A stretch of 64,000 bases of DNA from Mesorhabditis belari (Eukaryota > Nematoda > Chromadorea > Rhabditida > Rhabditidae): contig CAUEEP010000899.1 of the NCBI GenBank assembly GCA_958450365.1, positions 361,001 through 425,000 of the forward strand. The letters are read 5' to 3'. The notes beneath the pieces were generated by a model. The model searched no databases. It was not told the DNA's origin and worked only from the letters and a program-made list of their open reading frames with translations. How positions within the stretch are numbered: the stretch's first letter is position 1; every line of letters begins with the position of its first letter. Made by a program: the position numbers and the translations under genes. Positions 32,613 through 44,707 of this stretch are shown piece after piece.

Positions 32613-33131
32613 TTAGGTTGATGCAAAAAGTCTTTTTCATTTTTTCGTACTTCTGTTAAAAAGTAACAAATTCACCAATTAATCTATAGTTTGCTCTATA
32701 AAAAAAGTGTTTTTTTGTTCAATTTCCATCTTTTTAAATGAATTTCGGTTGACTTTCAAGCAAATTCGAGAGTGAAAAGCGCCTTTTTCGTAAAAATCTA
32801 TAAAAAACTCTACGGAAAAATGGGCTGAATGAATTTCTCTGAAATTTTGGCGAAATATCAAACTTTTTTTTTCTATCTTTTATCTATTGACACGAAGATA
32901 GGTTTTCTTTAGCTAAGGTGTCTAAACCGCATCATCGAGTTAGCCCTTTTTGACTACCCGACTTCATACTCTCAAGAAAATACAGGCATTAAATATTTTT
33001 AAACCCGTTTTAATGTTATTTTGCAGAAAAATAATTGGTTTTTCTAATGAAATCAACCGTAGTTTAATTGGTGCATTTGTTGGCTTGAAGCGGCAGACGA
33101 AAAGAACGAAAAGACTTTTGCATCAACCTAA
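32613..33131. mobile_element. Mariner-type MITE family 1, present in RTK-C but absent from RTK-A
   Basis: Ends TTAGGTTGATGCAAAAAGTC and complement, TA on both sides. The RTK-A site reads straight through (TTACAACCATTAGAG at about 11212-11226). It is inverted relative to the copy at 21552-22071. Confidence 0.88.
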
Positions 33132-36100
33132 TATTAGAGAAAATACGTTAGATTAACTTTGACTCTACCAACTTTGGCCACTTTGTTGATGGTGAGAAGA
33201 ATATTTCTGGCGGCCACGTCTCGATGAACGATTCCTTTGGAGGAGAGGAATTGCGAAAAAAAAATCGAGATTTTTAAAAAAAACTAATCTTTTAAATGTA
33301 ATAATCTTATGAATGTGCCCCTATGTGTTTTTTTACCAAAGCGCTCGCCACTTGCCAGAGGATCGGCGCCAAATCGCGCTCGTGCAACACGAAATGGCTA
33401 TTAATCTGAAAAAAGAGATTCTTTTGTTTTAATTTTTCCATCTCATACATGATTCTCGAATGAATTCAACTCCTTCAACAACGAGTACAAACTGCCGAGC
33501 TCACATAACTCGGTGATAATCAACGGATTATCCGGCTTTGTCGAACAACCCAACAACGAGAGCAGATACGGATGATAGCCCACGGATTTCATCAAGGTAA
33601 TCTCGTGGAGAATTTGTTCTCTTAAGGCTTTTTTTTGAGAATCCAAAGAATTTTTTTTTGGGATTTCTAGGAAAAACTTGGGAGAATTCGATTCGTGGGC
33701 GTTAACAGGCGACCCAAGAAATTTGACGGCCAACTGCTTAACGGCCAGATCACTAGAAAAGCAAGGAGAAATTGTGTTCGGAATACAAGAACACAACCCG
33801 GAGGAATCGGAAAAGATTCTGGATCGAGTGCTGTAGTTTTTATCTGACTAGTAAAAAAACAACCCGTGCACAAAGGTTTCAAATATCTCCGCTCACCGAG
33901 AGCAAGTAGTCTTATTGCCAGACAACTAATAGTCACAATCTTTTCACTTGGTTGGATAGAGCTTTTCAAATGCTATCCGATGGCGAAAAGAACTCCTTAA
34001 CACTAGAATGTATTTTGCGAAACTTTGGACCCTTTGGAAAAGGGATTAAAATGAATAGCCAAATCCCAGAAAAAGAGATTCTTTTGTTTTAAGTTAACTT
34101 AGCACATGAGGGCTTAAAAGAATCTAGAATTCGAAGCCGGCTGTAAATTTAGACCAACAAACTCCATTATTTTCATTTATTTTCAAAGTTTGAATATTTT
34201 ATTTTATTTTATTTTTAGTTTCTAGTTTCTAGTAGTTCTCCATAAATGTATACTCTATAGTTTTTGGTCAGAATTTCCTCTAGAATTGTTTTGAGGCTTC
34301 AAAAATTATTGGTCACCTTAGAAAAACGCGATCTTGCTTAATTATCCAATTCCCGACCCTATATCCAAAGCAATGTGCCAGACGCCGTTTTCTCCTACGA
34401 GCGATACGAAAAGAACATACCACGTAAAAGCCCCGATAAAACTAACATCGGATTCGGAAAGAAGACCCAAAATTACAGGAAATTTGAGCTCATTTGGTTC
34501 AGCGATTCACGAGAAACATTCGTGACTCAGCATTGCGTCATGCGGTCGTCTATGTGTTAAAAAGTTGATTTTAAGGGGGTTAATACATGATTTTCTGCTT
34601 ATCATCTCGAAAAATGAACAAAAGTGAACAAAATGAGCTCACCTCTCTTTCTCGACAGCGGGTACTTTGACGGCCACCGTGTATCCGATCGATGATGGCG
34701 GAAAGAGAGTCTAAAAAGCGATAGTCGTTCAATCAGTTCCCTTTTTTCATTTCACCGTCAGCATCGGGTTAACGAGAGTGCATGGGAGTTTCCCGTGAAA
34801 GATCCCACTGAAGACATCGGAGGAGATCCCTCTGCCGATCCTTTCTTCCAACACCAACAGCGGAACAAAGATCTCCCAATCGTCTCTGATCTCCGCCTTT
34901 TTTATGGCATTTAGTTGTGGGAATCGCAAGAGCTCTTGCAGGAAGTGCTTCTTTCGGCGATTCAATCTAGACTCACTCCAAGTAAAACGTAAGAAATCCG
35001 TAGCCCAATGGCGTGGCATGGCGATGCTCACGAAAGACAAATTCTGTGTTCTGAGTTTTTTACAAACCGAGCTTTTCGGCGACGCAACATGATGCCAAGA
35101 AGCACGAAAACAAATACAAGAATCAGCACTGGAACACACAGCAACCACAATTTGTTGAAGTTTTTCGAAGTTTCCAGTGGAATTGTGGTGGTAACCTGAA
35201 ATGCATAAGTACAACACTGTATTTACCGTAAATACTGTAATAGTATCCCACCCCTCTCGTACAGTCGCGTAGTCGCAAAGTTTTTCTAGTATTTCATTTG
35301 TTTCAAAGCACCCGTACTTCCAAAAATGTGTCTTTGGTATCAAAAAATAGCCCTGAATTTCAGCTATTATTTGATTTCAGCTATTATTTGATACAAAGTA
35401 CCTAAGCGCACTTTGTAGCATAAATCAGTGTCGTGAAAAATGCGTTCAAAGCTAGACTACGCACCACTCCGCATCGTCACTATGGGGCTGGGATATATTA
35501 CAGTATTTATGGTGTCTTTCGTTTCGAATTCTTAAAAGATTTGAGACTAGGAATCATTTCTATTATCGTTTGCTGTAAGTATTTCATTAGCTTCTAATGT
35601 TCATGAATAGGTTATGGTAGCTTAACAGACTTTCTCAAGCTTTTGACTAGACATCTCCGTCGCCGGAACACATGCGGGATTGGGTCGTTGCAAAGAATTG
35701 ATGGTCGGCTCTTGGGAAAGAGTCATCAGAGTTCTACAATCATTTAATGCGTTAACAGTATCGCTTCTCTTGCATCAAACCTCAGTCATTATTGTCATCC
35801 AAAAGGCACATCGGCCACTCGAGACGCGAAAAGTGAGCTGCTGGATCGTGGCCGGCCAACGAACGTTGGAACGTTGCGATATTTCACAACTGAAGTTTAG
35901 AAAACAATCCCCAAGTGCTTACTGAATAAACCTATTCATCGTCAACCATGGCTCCTGATTTGTGTCGATTGTGGTACCCGAATAGACGGTCAACGCGCAG
36001 TCGCGGTCAATCGTTTCCTACAGTGAGATTTGAACTCATAAAATGGAAATAACAGAACACCCAGTTTTACTACAGGATGACCGCCAATTATAGTGACTCA

Positions 36101-36972
36101 CTTCTGAGGGAATAGCTCAGCGAGAACTCAATGAGTCCGTCTCAAAAGTTTTTTTCGTTGTTCATTGGGATTTGTGTCTGGGGAGGTCCACAAAGTTTTA
36201 TCAACTCTTAGGTTGTTACATACCTTGAATATTGAAGCGTTTCATTTAGAGATGAATATTCAAGCAATCGACTTGCGATTTTCCCTACCAGAAAGCCGTA
36301 GTATTTCTTTATAACCTGCGACTTCCAAAATTTATGAGACCCTCAGAAGTGAGTTGCTAGAATTGGTGGTCACCCTTTAGGGTACCACCGGATTTACTAC
36401 AATGTCTAATGAAACTTCAATGAGCCTTGTCAGCTTATTTACCCATTCAATTGTCCAGGCGACGATCGATCCGTTCATCTTGCCGCCCAACATCACAAAA
36501 TATGGTTGCTCCGGTGATTTCGGTTGGGAAAAGTCAAGCGAAATATATGCATTACCACTTGTTGGAAACGGGTAGATCGAGACTGGGACGATGACTGGGG
36601 CTGAATGGAGGTTTGGTGTGATAATAAGGGAATTGTTTTGTTTTTAGTCTTGGTTTTGCTTTGTTATAGCCTAACACCCGCTAAAATGGTTGGCGGTGAG
36701 ATAACATGAATCTTTCCAAAAAAACATCTTACCCCGAGATATAATTTCTGAATTCAGACAAACTGGGAAATTGTTTTCAGCTAAACAAACCGTTTTCAAA
36801 CACATTCAAATGAAAAATATAAAACGCGTCGGCGATCGGAAAGAAAGTATTATCAAGGGTGTGATAGGAGAACGTGAAGTTGGAGGGTAAACTGAAGAGC
36901 CGATAGTTGACCACGCAGAACGGGGATTTCCCGTCGTGATTCCTGTGAGATAAGGGCTTTCTTTAAAAATTA

Positions 36973-38045
36973 TTAGGTTGGCAAGAAAGTTTGTGGAAAA
37001 TGTTTGGACGGTGATGTCTCAAAAACCAAGCCATCCATTTTTCCCAAATCTTTTTTGATAAACTTGGCTATATTTCAAAAAGCTAAAAATTAGAGTGGGC
37101 TTAAGGTAAAAAATAATAGATTTCCTCAGCTGAAATGAATTGATCACTTTTTGAGTGAACAGCTTTTAGACGAGTTTTTAATGGGTTTTAATGGATAGGT
37201 AATCGATCCCAGTCATGGATTGGTAATCGATCCCAGATCCCAGTCAAAACCTAAAAGCAAGTACTTAAAACAGCAAAAATTTGCAATTAAAGCAAGTTTT
37301 ATCTAATAGAGAAAAGTGAGCTGAAGTTAAGCAGGAGAATTATACTTTTTCATAGATCTCTAAAGTTTTTGGAGAAAGCTGCGCTTATTTTTTACGAGTA
37401 ACTTCTTGGAGTCGACTTGATTCCTCAAAAACCGTTTTTGAGGGCTATATTTCCAAAAGTTTTTGAGAAAAAAACCCAGAGTGGGCTTGAGGTAAAAATA
37501 AGAGATTTCTTCAGCTGAAGTGACTGATCACTTTTTGAGTGACCAGCCTTTAGACAAATTTTTAATGGGTTAATGGATAGGTAATCAATCCCATTTAAAA
37601 CCTAAAATCAAGTACTTAAAACAGGGAAAATTTGCGATTAAGGCAAATTTTATCTAAAGCTTTCACTTTTCTGAATGGTCTATTTTAGGAGACACTGAGT
37701 GCCAAGAAGATGACACCAAAAAATTATTTTTTGAAATAAAGCTTTTCTGTCAAAAATTTTTGGCCAAAAATAGAGATTATAGAGCGCATTGCTCATTTAT
37801 GCTAGCTGTACCTCATAAGGAATCGTTTTTCTGGTGCAAAAAGTGAGCTGAATTTAAGCAGGAAAATTATAATTTTTCATAAATCTCTAAAGTTTTGGGG
37901 AAAGCTGCGCTTATTTTTTTACGAGTAACTTCTTGGAGTCGACTTGTAAGTAGTATAACAAAGTGTTCTTGAATTCAATCGGTGAATTTGTTTTTAACAG
38001 AATTCCAGTTCAAATCGTTCCAAAGACTTTTCTTTGCCAACCCAA
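36973..38045. mobile_element. Expanded mariner-type MITE in RTK-C intron
   Basis: Same termini as 16903-17331 but 1073 bp. An internal segment of about 400 bp (GAGTGGGCTT...AGTCGACTTG) is duplicated with divergence. No transposase ORF is visible. Confidence 0.7.
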
Positions 38046-38088
38046 TAATTATTACTATTATTTATTGTCAGCTAAGTTGTAGAGTAGT

Positions 38089-38267
38089 CATGGGAAAATT
38101 CCAGCCCGAGCCTAATTTCACCTTCGTTTTCTTGGCCGATTCTTGGCCGATTGCGCTGAATTTGTCTAGATAGAAATCTCGACATTTTCAGCTTGTAGAC
38201 AAAATTTCAGAGCAATCGGCCAAGAAAGCGAAGGTGGAATTTAGGTTTCGCTTCGAATTTTCCCATG
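38089..38267. repeat. Foldback hairpin element, RTK-C copy
   Basis: Counterpart of 17375-17553 with matching CATGGGAAAATTCCAGC ends. Confidence 0.65.
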
Positions 38268-39242
38268 TCTAGTATAGACGAGTGCTAGTTGCACTGAAAC
38301 AACCTCATAACTGTCTCGTTCCTGCTCGTCCAATCCGCGTTGTTGACATAGAGTTGAAACTCGTGCGTACAACCATCTCGGGACAGAACGACGAGCTCAG
38401 AGACGTACATGGTGATTGTACAGAGATTACAGCCAACAGACGTCACCTTACATGCCTGAAAGTTCGAAAGAGTTAAGCTCATTTGCCCGAAAGAGTCAAG
38501 CTCATTCGGCCAAAAGAAAAAAAGAACACAAGTGTCATGGCCTTCCAGCTAACTTTTACTTCCAGATAACTTTTGCCCGAACCTTGAAAGCTCTCCAATT
38601 ATCGCCGGGAAAAATTTCCCGTCTCGACACCGAGGTGATCGGGGCCGTTCGTGAGAGCGTGATTGGACAGAATCCAGACGAAATCAAGGGCAAAAGCAAT
38701 AGTTTTACATAAACGAGCAGCATTTGCTGTCCCAGATGATTTTTTTTCTTTCGAAGTACTGAAAAACTAAGAAACGTATGAGGCGTCACTTTCGGCTCTC
38801 AAGCAAAAAAGGTCGGCTTACGTTGGTAATTCCCGGTCTTTTCCTGGACAAGGGGGTTTTCAGAAAAGCATTCAAAGCTTTTTCGTATAAGTTTTGACAA
38901 ACAAAAAATGTTTTATCAAAATTGGGGACTGTTTTATTGAAAAAAATATAGCATGCCTTAAAGATTAGAATTGTTTTTTAAAGTTATTTAAGGCCTTGCC
39001 AAAAACAACTCTTCAACAATTAACTTTTTAGCACCGCCGCTGTACTCTCTGACACTATGTGTGCTTATAATTTGCTTAAGCTGAGTCACAAAGTCACAAA
39101 GGGGGGACACATTCGATTTTCGATTATATGGGGCATTCGATCATGAGAATCTCAAAAATCAACTTGGGTTTAGATGTTTTTGTGTTAGTTTTTGAAATAC
39201 TGATGCTTTACACAGCCATATCCGTCGTAAGCGGCCTATTTG

Positions 39243-39437
39243 GCAAGACTTGCAAGTTTTGCTAGTGAGCCACCTGCAAGTAAGGTCCAAGTGGACGCTT
39301 GTGAAACCCACTTGCCACTTGCGCACTTGCAAGTGGACGTTGGTGAAAGTCACTTTTCGCAAAAACTTGCGCGCTTGACCCCCACTTGCAAGTTTTGGCC
39401 AAAAACTTGCAAGTGGGGACGTTGGTGAAACCGGGCC
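39243..39437. repeat. ACTTGCAAGT palindrome cluster upstream of RTK-C
   Basis: Counterpart of 18505-18705, about 0.5-0.7 kb upstream of the RTK-C start codon, with the same spacing of palindromes. Confidence 0.45.
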
Positions 39438-39599
39438 CAGGACAAATACATATGCAATCTTGCCATTTCAAATCGAAAGAACTAAAAAAACTTGTTTGAA
39501 TAAAATGTGTTTTTGCAGCTGTGTTTTTGGAAAATTTCAAGCTACACCAAGCGACACAAAAGAGCCAAAAAACTAAAATTGTTTGGCCAAGCATTGTTT

Positions 39600-39953
39600 T
39601 TATGTTCCCTCTCTGATAATGGAATATGCAATCGAAACACCGTTCCAATCGACGATTTCATGCTTCCAATTTTTCCAACTTCCAACTTCCAGTTTGAGAA
39701 AATTCAAAGTCATCAAAGGGATCGCCGTCAAGTGCTCTGCGATTTCTGCAGCTAGTACATGAAAGACATCTAGTTTGAAATCAAAACAGGAAATCATTTC
39801 GTTAGCTTTGTAATTTCTAGGATGATCCGGTAGGATCAATCGGCCATCGTCTTGATTTTTGAAAAAATTGGGCAGGACAAGAAAGGCAGTTAAAAAAATT
39901 AGCAGTTTGGGCAAGTTTTCAACACAGAATTTAAATGTTGGAATGTACGTCAC
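39600..39953 (-). CDS. Unrecognised coding segment with hydrophobic leader, upstream of RTK-C
   Basis: Counterpart of 18873-19211, with PKLLIFLTAFLVLPNF and DDGRLILPDHPRNYK. A fragment of the same stretch is duplicated again at about 40050-40110. Its function is unknown and no ATG is evident. Confidence 0.35.
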   Translation of the reverse strand: MTYIPTFKFCVENLPKLLIFLTAFLVLPNFFKNQDDGRLILPDHPRNYKANEMISCFDFKLDVFHVLAAEIAEHLTAIPLMTLNFLKLEVGSWKNWKHEIVDWNGVSIAYSIIREGT

Positions 39954-41392
39954 TCAAGAAGACTTTGTTCCATTATTTACGAGTCGACTCCAAGAAATTA
40001 CTCGTAGAAAATAGGTGCAGCTTTCCCCTGAAATCAGTCAAGAAATCAAGATCCATTAGGATCAGTCGGCCATCGTCCTGATTTTTTAATAAATTGGGCA
40101 GGACAAGAAAGTAGTGGTAGGCTTTTGGGGGCCTCGCTGAAAGGAGCATCGACCGGAGCCGGAGAATGAATTTGGATTTGAGTTTTCGAATGGTCTCTCT
40201 TTTTTCTGATCATAGCAATTTAAGCGTTTATTTGACGCTGCTTTCAAGGATGGCTTAGCAGCATACTACAAGAAAACCCAGATCGATGAAGATTTCGAAA
40301 AGTGAGTTGGCAAAGCAAAAAATCAGTAGTACATTTATGATAATGAATTTGGATTTAGAGCTAATTTCACGAAAATTTACAAGTTTGACTCTCTTAGTGG
40401 ATCCTTTCAGCTAGGAGTTCCCTTTTTAAGACCGCCATTCAGGCCATCCACGGTCGCGACATTTATTCGAGTTTATATTCATACTTTATTCAAGACATGA
40501 AATAAAGCGTAGTCAATAAGACAAAATGATAAGCACAGAACAAAAAATTGAAAGCCGTGAGATGATATGGGAATACTGTGGATGAAAAAAAATTTGCAAT
40601 GACCCGAATACATCAACTTTCAATAAATGTGAATTTCAACAGTCTTAAAATGTAAATAGGATGGTGAACGGACAGACTCAATTTGGTTTACAAGTTTGAT
40701 CAAATGCAATGCTCTCTTGAAAGTGTTTAAATTTGGAGTATCTCTAATGTGGGGTGGAAGAGCATTTCAACTACAACACGATAACAACACGATTAGAGAA
40801 GAAATTTCTAGTCGACTTACACAAAACTAAATCTTTATGCAGAAGAAAAGGCCCTGACCTTGCTCCGGATCGTTTTTGAGAGGGAGAAAATTCATAAACG
40901 ACGGAATACCTTTGACAATTTTAAAACATTTTACTAGATCAATAATAAGACGGTGGTCTTGAAAAGATTAAAGATTACAAATTTTTGATCTATGCTTATG
41001 CCTAAGAGAGGAGTATTTAGTAGAGCTATACCTTCAAAAGAGCTATATGAGTAAAATATTTTTGGATTTTCTCGATTTTAGCGATAAGAAAGGAAGAGCT
41101 AGGGAACCCAATAAGCGAAGCGCATTCAAGAATAGAACAGAGAAAATCTCGCCTTTGTCATTTTCAGAGAAAATCTCGCCCTTGTCAACATTTACCTCCA
41201 ATCGAACGCAATCGAGACGTGGACTCAGCAAGAGGAATACACTTTTTGGACTCTAGCATGTAAGTAGGCTTGTAAGTAAATGAATGTTTGTTAACACAAG
41301 TGTTTTTCGGTAAACTGGACAAGCGAATGAGAGCTGTTTTGCGAAGCTGCTATGATTAAAAAATGACCCCCAACTTAAATTTAACGTAAAAC

Positions 41393-41790
41393 ATGACCGC
41401 AAAATTTTATGTAGATTCCGAATCTGCAATCAGATTCTGAAAGTCTTCCCTCTCCAATAAGAAATGGTCATTGTTATGATCACTGTTGTATGAGAGGCCT
41501 TTAGTTGTTCACCCAGAACCCTGGTTGGTTGTTTGTTGTCGATCCGCAGAAGTTCAGTTAGAGCCGTTTCATTGAAGCCACTCGCGCTCCCACCCCTCGC
41601 CTCTTACTCTAGGGAAAAGTCACCTTTCTCGAAATGATGGAACCATCTGTAAGGGGTTGCTAGACTAAGTGAACCTTGCCCACAAACATGATTAATCTCT
41701 CCATAAGCACGGATGCCAGTGGAATTTTCCTTGAAGTTAAACAAAAGGCCATGCCGAAGATGCTCCTTCGGTAGAGTATCCTTCAAAGAA
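41393..41790 (-). pseudogene. Mariner transposase N-terminal relic (also 49010-49405 + and 62358-62583 -)
   Basis: The reading contains LRHGLLFNFKENSTGIRAYG, then PYRWFHHFEKGDFSLE and, in another frame, NKQPTRVLGEQLKASHTT. These are the two HTH units of mariner transposases. No catalytic domain follows. It lies within the intron before the last channel exon in all three blocks. Confidence 0.7.
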
Positions 41791-42055
41791 AGGCAAAAAT
41801 AAAATAGAAACTACTAATATTCCATTTAGGGTTTTTAGTAATCAATAGTTGAAGAATAGTGTAAACAAGCCCCTTTTTATCCGAATGCTTTTGGTGCTGG
41901 GGAATATTGATACCAAGAGAAGAAAAAAGAAGTCTCACTTTGACCTTTCCAACCTAAAAGTTTTGTTTAATAGTTACAATCAGGGACGTTAGACTCAAAA
42001 GAAAATTTCGATCACCGGTGATCGAATCGTCCCGAATGTGTTAAACAGCTTCTCT

Positions 42056-42510
42056 GTGTTTGTCAAACAAGTCTTTTCGCCTCTTTTTCGTACTTCCGTT
42101 GAAAAATAACAAATTCACGAATCAACTGTGGCTTACTCTAAATAGAACGTGTTTATTGTTCAATTTCCCATCTTTTTATGCCAACTTAGATCCATTTCCA
42201 AGCAAATCCTAATGAGAAAACGTGTTTTTCGTAAAAATCTATAGAAACCTCCCCGAAGAAATTGGCTGAATCGATTTCTCTGAAAAGATAGAAGATAGGC
42301 TTTCGTGAATCACGTTATCGAGTCGTCACGATTTTCGACTACCCGACTTCGCGCCTCTGAAAAAACTCAAAAACAAACATTTTCATAATAATTCAACGTT
42401 CTTTTGTTGAAAAAGAGTCAACCTTTCTACAGGAACAAACTGTATGATGCATTAATCTTTTCTAAACGGAAATATACAAAAAGGCGAAAAGACTTATTGG
42501 TCAGCCCATA
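42056..42510. mobile_element. Divergent mariner-type MITE (copies at 48253-48705 and, truncated, 62594-62895)
   Basis: The interior resembles MITE family 1 (e.g. GTAAAAATCTATAGAAAC, ACTACCCGACTTC). The ends differ: TGTCAAACAAGTCTTTTCGC on one side and complement TGGGCTGACCAATAAGTCTT on the other. It is older than the block duplication. Confidence 0.65.
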
Positions 42511-42989
42511 GTTAAAAGTTTGAGTACAAATCAAGACGCTCGCAAACAAACCTTAATGATAAGTAAGATATAAGTCGACACCATATTGGGCATTTGGTTA
42601 AAAAGGTTGCTCGGATTTTATGCAAAGCGCATTTTCAGGTAACATCGGTGGCGCTCTTGGACTGTTCCTCGGTGCCTCGATGGTTACGATCACCGAGTTC
42701 GGATACATCATCTTTCAGCAGTATTGGCTAGTTGATCGACAAAAGAAACGGTTAAAATTACAATATTCATTTGAATAACAGATTTTCTCCTTAAACAGTC
42801 AAAATTCGATGCCAATTTTAGGGTGGTGTCGTAGTGATAAAAGTTCGGGTTCTTTTTCAGGTCACAGCCCGAATCACTGCCGCCCAAATGAAAGTTGAAG
42901 GCTTCTGTAGAAATTTATTCATTCACTTTTTGATTTTGTTTCATTTTGTTTTTCCGATTTTTTTTCCATTAAATGAGTTCTAGAAACCA

Positions 42990-43112
42990 AATTTTGATTC
43001 CACTATAGAGTTCTATTAGATCTCTAATAAAACTATAGATCTCTATAGATCTTTAATAAATTTTGATTCCACTATAGATCTCTAATAGAACTCTATAGTG
43101 GAATCAAAATTT
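42990..43112. repeat. Nested hairpin of TATAGATCT units (also 47655-47777 and 63393-63548)
   Basis: Inverted arms GATTCCACTATAGAGTTCTA surround several TATAGATCTCTAATA units. The copies differ in unit number, and the third has more units. Confidence 0.7.
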
Positions 43113-43723
43113 TTCGTCGAGAGTTTGTCGAGAGTTTAGTGTAGCAGAATCATTTTATTGATATCTTTCAATCAAATCAAATCCTTTAAGGTCCTTCTAT
43201 TAGAAAGATAATGACAAACTCGAGACAAAAAGTGGTGGTTTGCATAATTCTTCAAAAAATGCACTTTTTGTATAAATTTCTCGTTCAACTGTTAGCGATA
43301 AGTCTCGGCTGATCAATAATGTTTGAAACGTATTGCAGAAGAAAGCGTTTGCTCAATCTTTGGCATTTCTCGGAAATGAAAAGCTGCCAAAAACAATTGC
43401 CACGCCAAGCAACTCCTGACTGCCAACTTTAAGGTTCTAGAAAAAAAGGCAGGAAATGTTTTTTCGTCAAACCTAAGAATCCACCGTAGAAAAATATTTA
43501 AATTTTCCATCAAAACAAAGCGTGAGATGATTGCACATCGGAGCGCTGAGTTACACTTAAAATACCGAGTGCGGGTAATTATTGAACACCCTGTATTCTT
43601 ATTTGCATTTTTCTTTACTGTTTTGATGAATGTTTGACTATTTACTTGTCTCATTTTGCGCGATTTCTCCCGGAAGCTAATAAAAAGCACTTGTGTAAGG
43701 TGTACCGACCTACAACCACAGAC

Positions 43724-43960
43724 ATACAGTGGTCTATAAAAGCAATGCCCCATTGCCATCCGAAAGTTTATTTCGTAAGAAAACCTTGAAAAAACGACAT
43801 TTCAGAAATGGGGGAGAAACTTTTTCCTTACCCAAGAGACTCTACTTTTCAAGAATATAAGATTTATCTGTATAGATTGCATAAAAGTTAAAGTATAAAA
43901 CAAAAAAGAAGTCACTTAAAAATTAGCTTCACAAAAGTAATACCCCATTTGCAAAGAATT
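43724..43960. mobile_element. Tc1-like left end with IR/DR-type repeats
   Basis: TA is followed by CAGTGGTCTATAAAAGCAAT and, about 200 bp on, a direct echo CACAAAAGTAATACCCCATTT. This is the arrangement of IR/DR Tc1 elements. No transposase or right end was found. Confidence 0.45.
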
Positions 43961-43961
43961 A

Positions 43962-44707
43962 TTAGGTTGTCCCATAAAAATCCAGAGATTTTTTGTTTTA
44001 ATCACTACTCGCTCACAACACTACGTTTTGTATTCATTTTTTTTTCTTTTTCATGCTAAAACTTTTTTCTTTCTTGCACTAGCATTCATTTTTTAGGGAT
44101 CGACACGAGAAGAGAGTTGCAGTCGATCGAATGAAGCCAACTCGAGAAGAAATTCACGCCCAACTGCTCCAACGATCTTCAAGAGGGATTTCAGCAGCCA
44201 AAGCAACACAAAAAATCAATCAATTTTATGGCAACAAAATCGTTGGAACAAGTACTGCATAGGAATGGTTTCACAGATTCAAGACGGGCAACACAAGGAT
44301 CAAACGGAAGAGGAGAAGCGGCCGACCCCTGAAAAGTGGATCGATCGATTCTGAGGCACCGATCCCTGCGAAACCCCGATGGATCAACCGGAGAATTGGT
44401 TGGAAGTTACTGTGGATGGATGACTGCAAAAAGTGGAAAGAAATCGTAGAAAACAACGCTAAATTCCATACGAAAGATCGGAAACAATCCAAGTCAAAAG
44501 AAAGCGGACATGCAACCATTTGTGGAGCGAATACCGGCATGGTCGGCTTCGTCTTTCGAACATGTTGATGTTGCATGTTGACGATGGACGAAAAGTGGAT
44601 ATATTTCAATAATTCAACACGCAAAGGACAATGGTTGAGCAAAGGAGAAAGGCCGATTCCAACATCACATCGAGAACTTCACGGAAAGAAAGTTGCTGTC
44701 GGTCTTT
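43962..44707 (+). pseudogene. Mariner relic with transposase N-terminal half
   Basis: The left terminal repeat TTAGGTTGTCCCATAAAAAT follows TA. From the ATG at 44131 the HTH region reads MKPTREEIHAQLLQRSSRG with a TAG, then WFHRFKTGNT and RRSGRPL. After frame changes, TMDEKWIYFNNSTRKGQWLS carries the first catalytic Asp. The sequence breaks off near 44707 into a different element. Confidence 0.75.

Larger units (their letters stand above)
30636..38723 (-). pseudogene. RTK-C: receptor tyrosine kinase, near-complete copy of RTK-A, disabled
   Basis: Exons: 38723-38583, 38455-38304, 36942-36791, 36594-36443, 36017-35932, 35889-35781, 35195-34756, 34710-34643, 33752-33449, 33405-33337, 33253-33173, 32136-32006, 31497-31360, 30765-30636. 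It has a signal peptide (MLLVYVKLLLLPLISS), ectodomain, [34 protein letters not shown] and CW...RPTF. Unlike RTK-A it keeps the helix-C exon open and has TGG at the RTK-A nonsense site. It has its own 2-bp insertion near 35048, which puts the TM helix out of frame with the kinase, and it shares the CG acceptor before the HRD exon (33254-33255). Restoring that acceptor or the 2 bp is not supported by the sequence, so I call it a pseudogene; consensus errors are the alternative. Confidence 0.8.
40226..42778 (+). pseudogene. 3' fragment of a DEG/ENaC-type channel gene (copy L)
   Basis: Two clear exons. 40226-40302 encodes RLFDAAFKDGLAAYYKKTQI. 42639-42778, after TTTTCAG, encodes GGALGLFLGASMVTITEFG and ends YSFE-stop. 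The second is the TM2/pore end of the degenerin/epithelial sodium channel family (GLFLGAS contains the GxS filter and is followed by a T-E helix). Everything upstream of exon 40226 is missing, so this is a truncated copy of the mirrored genes at 47985-56094 and 56511-63163. Confidence 0.75.
40190..43243. repeat. Palindrome block, copy 1 (plus orientation)
   Basis: A block of about 3 kb whose inverted copy is 47536-50621 and whose direct copy is 61063 to the window end. The inner edge with copy 2 is just after GACAAACTCGAGACAAAAAG. Copy 3 stays alike beyond that edge, to at least 43561. Confidence 0.9.

Noticed and set aside
41043..41256. ORFs on both strands over the 27-bp repeat
   Set aside because: Open only because the 27-bp unit keeps frame; no splice signals or homology.
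43313..43759. 148-codon minus-strand ORF
   Set aside because: Low-complexity composition, no recognised domain, and it ends inside a Tc1-type terminal repeat; the copy at 63731 onward is not better supported.
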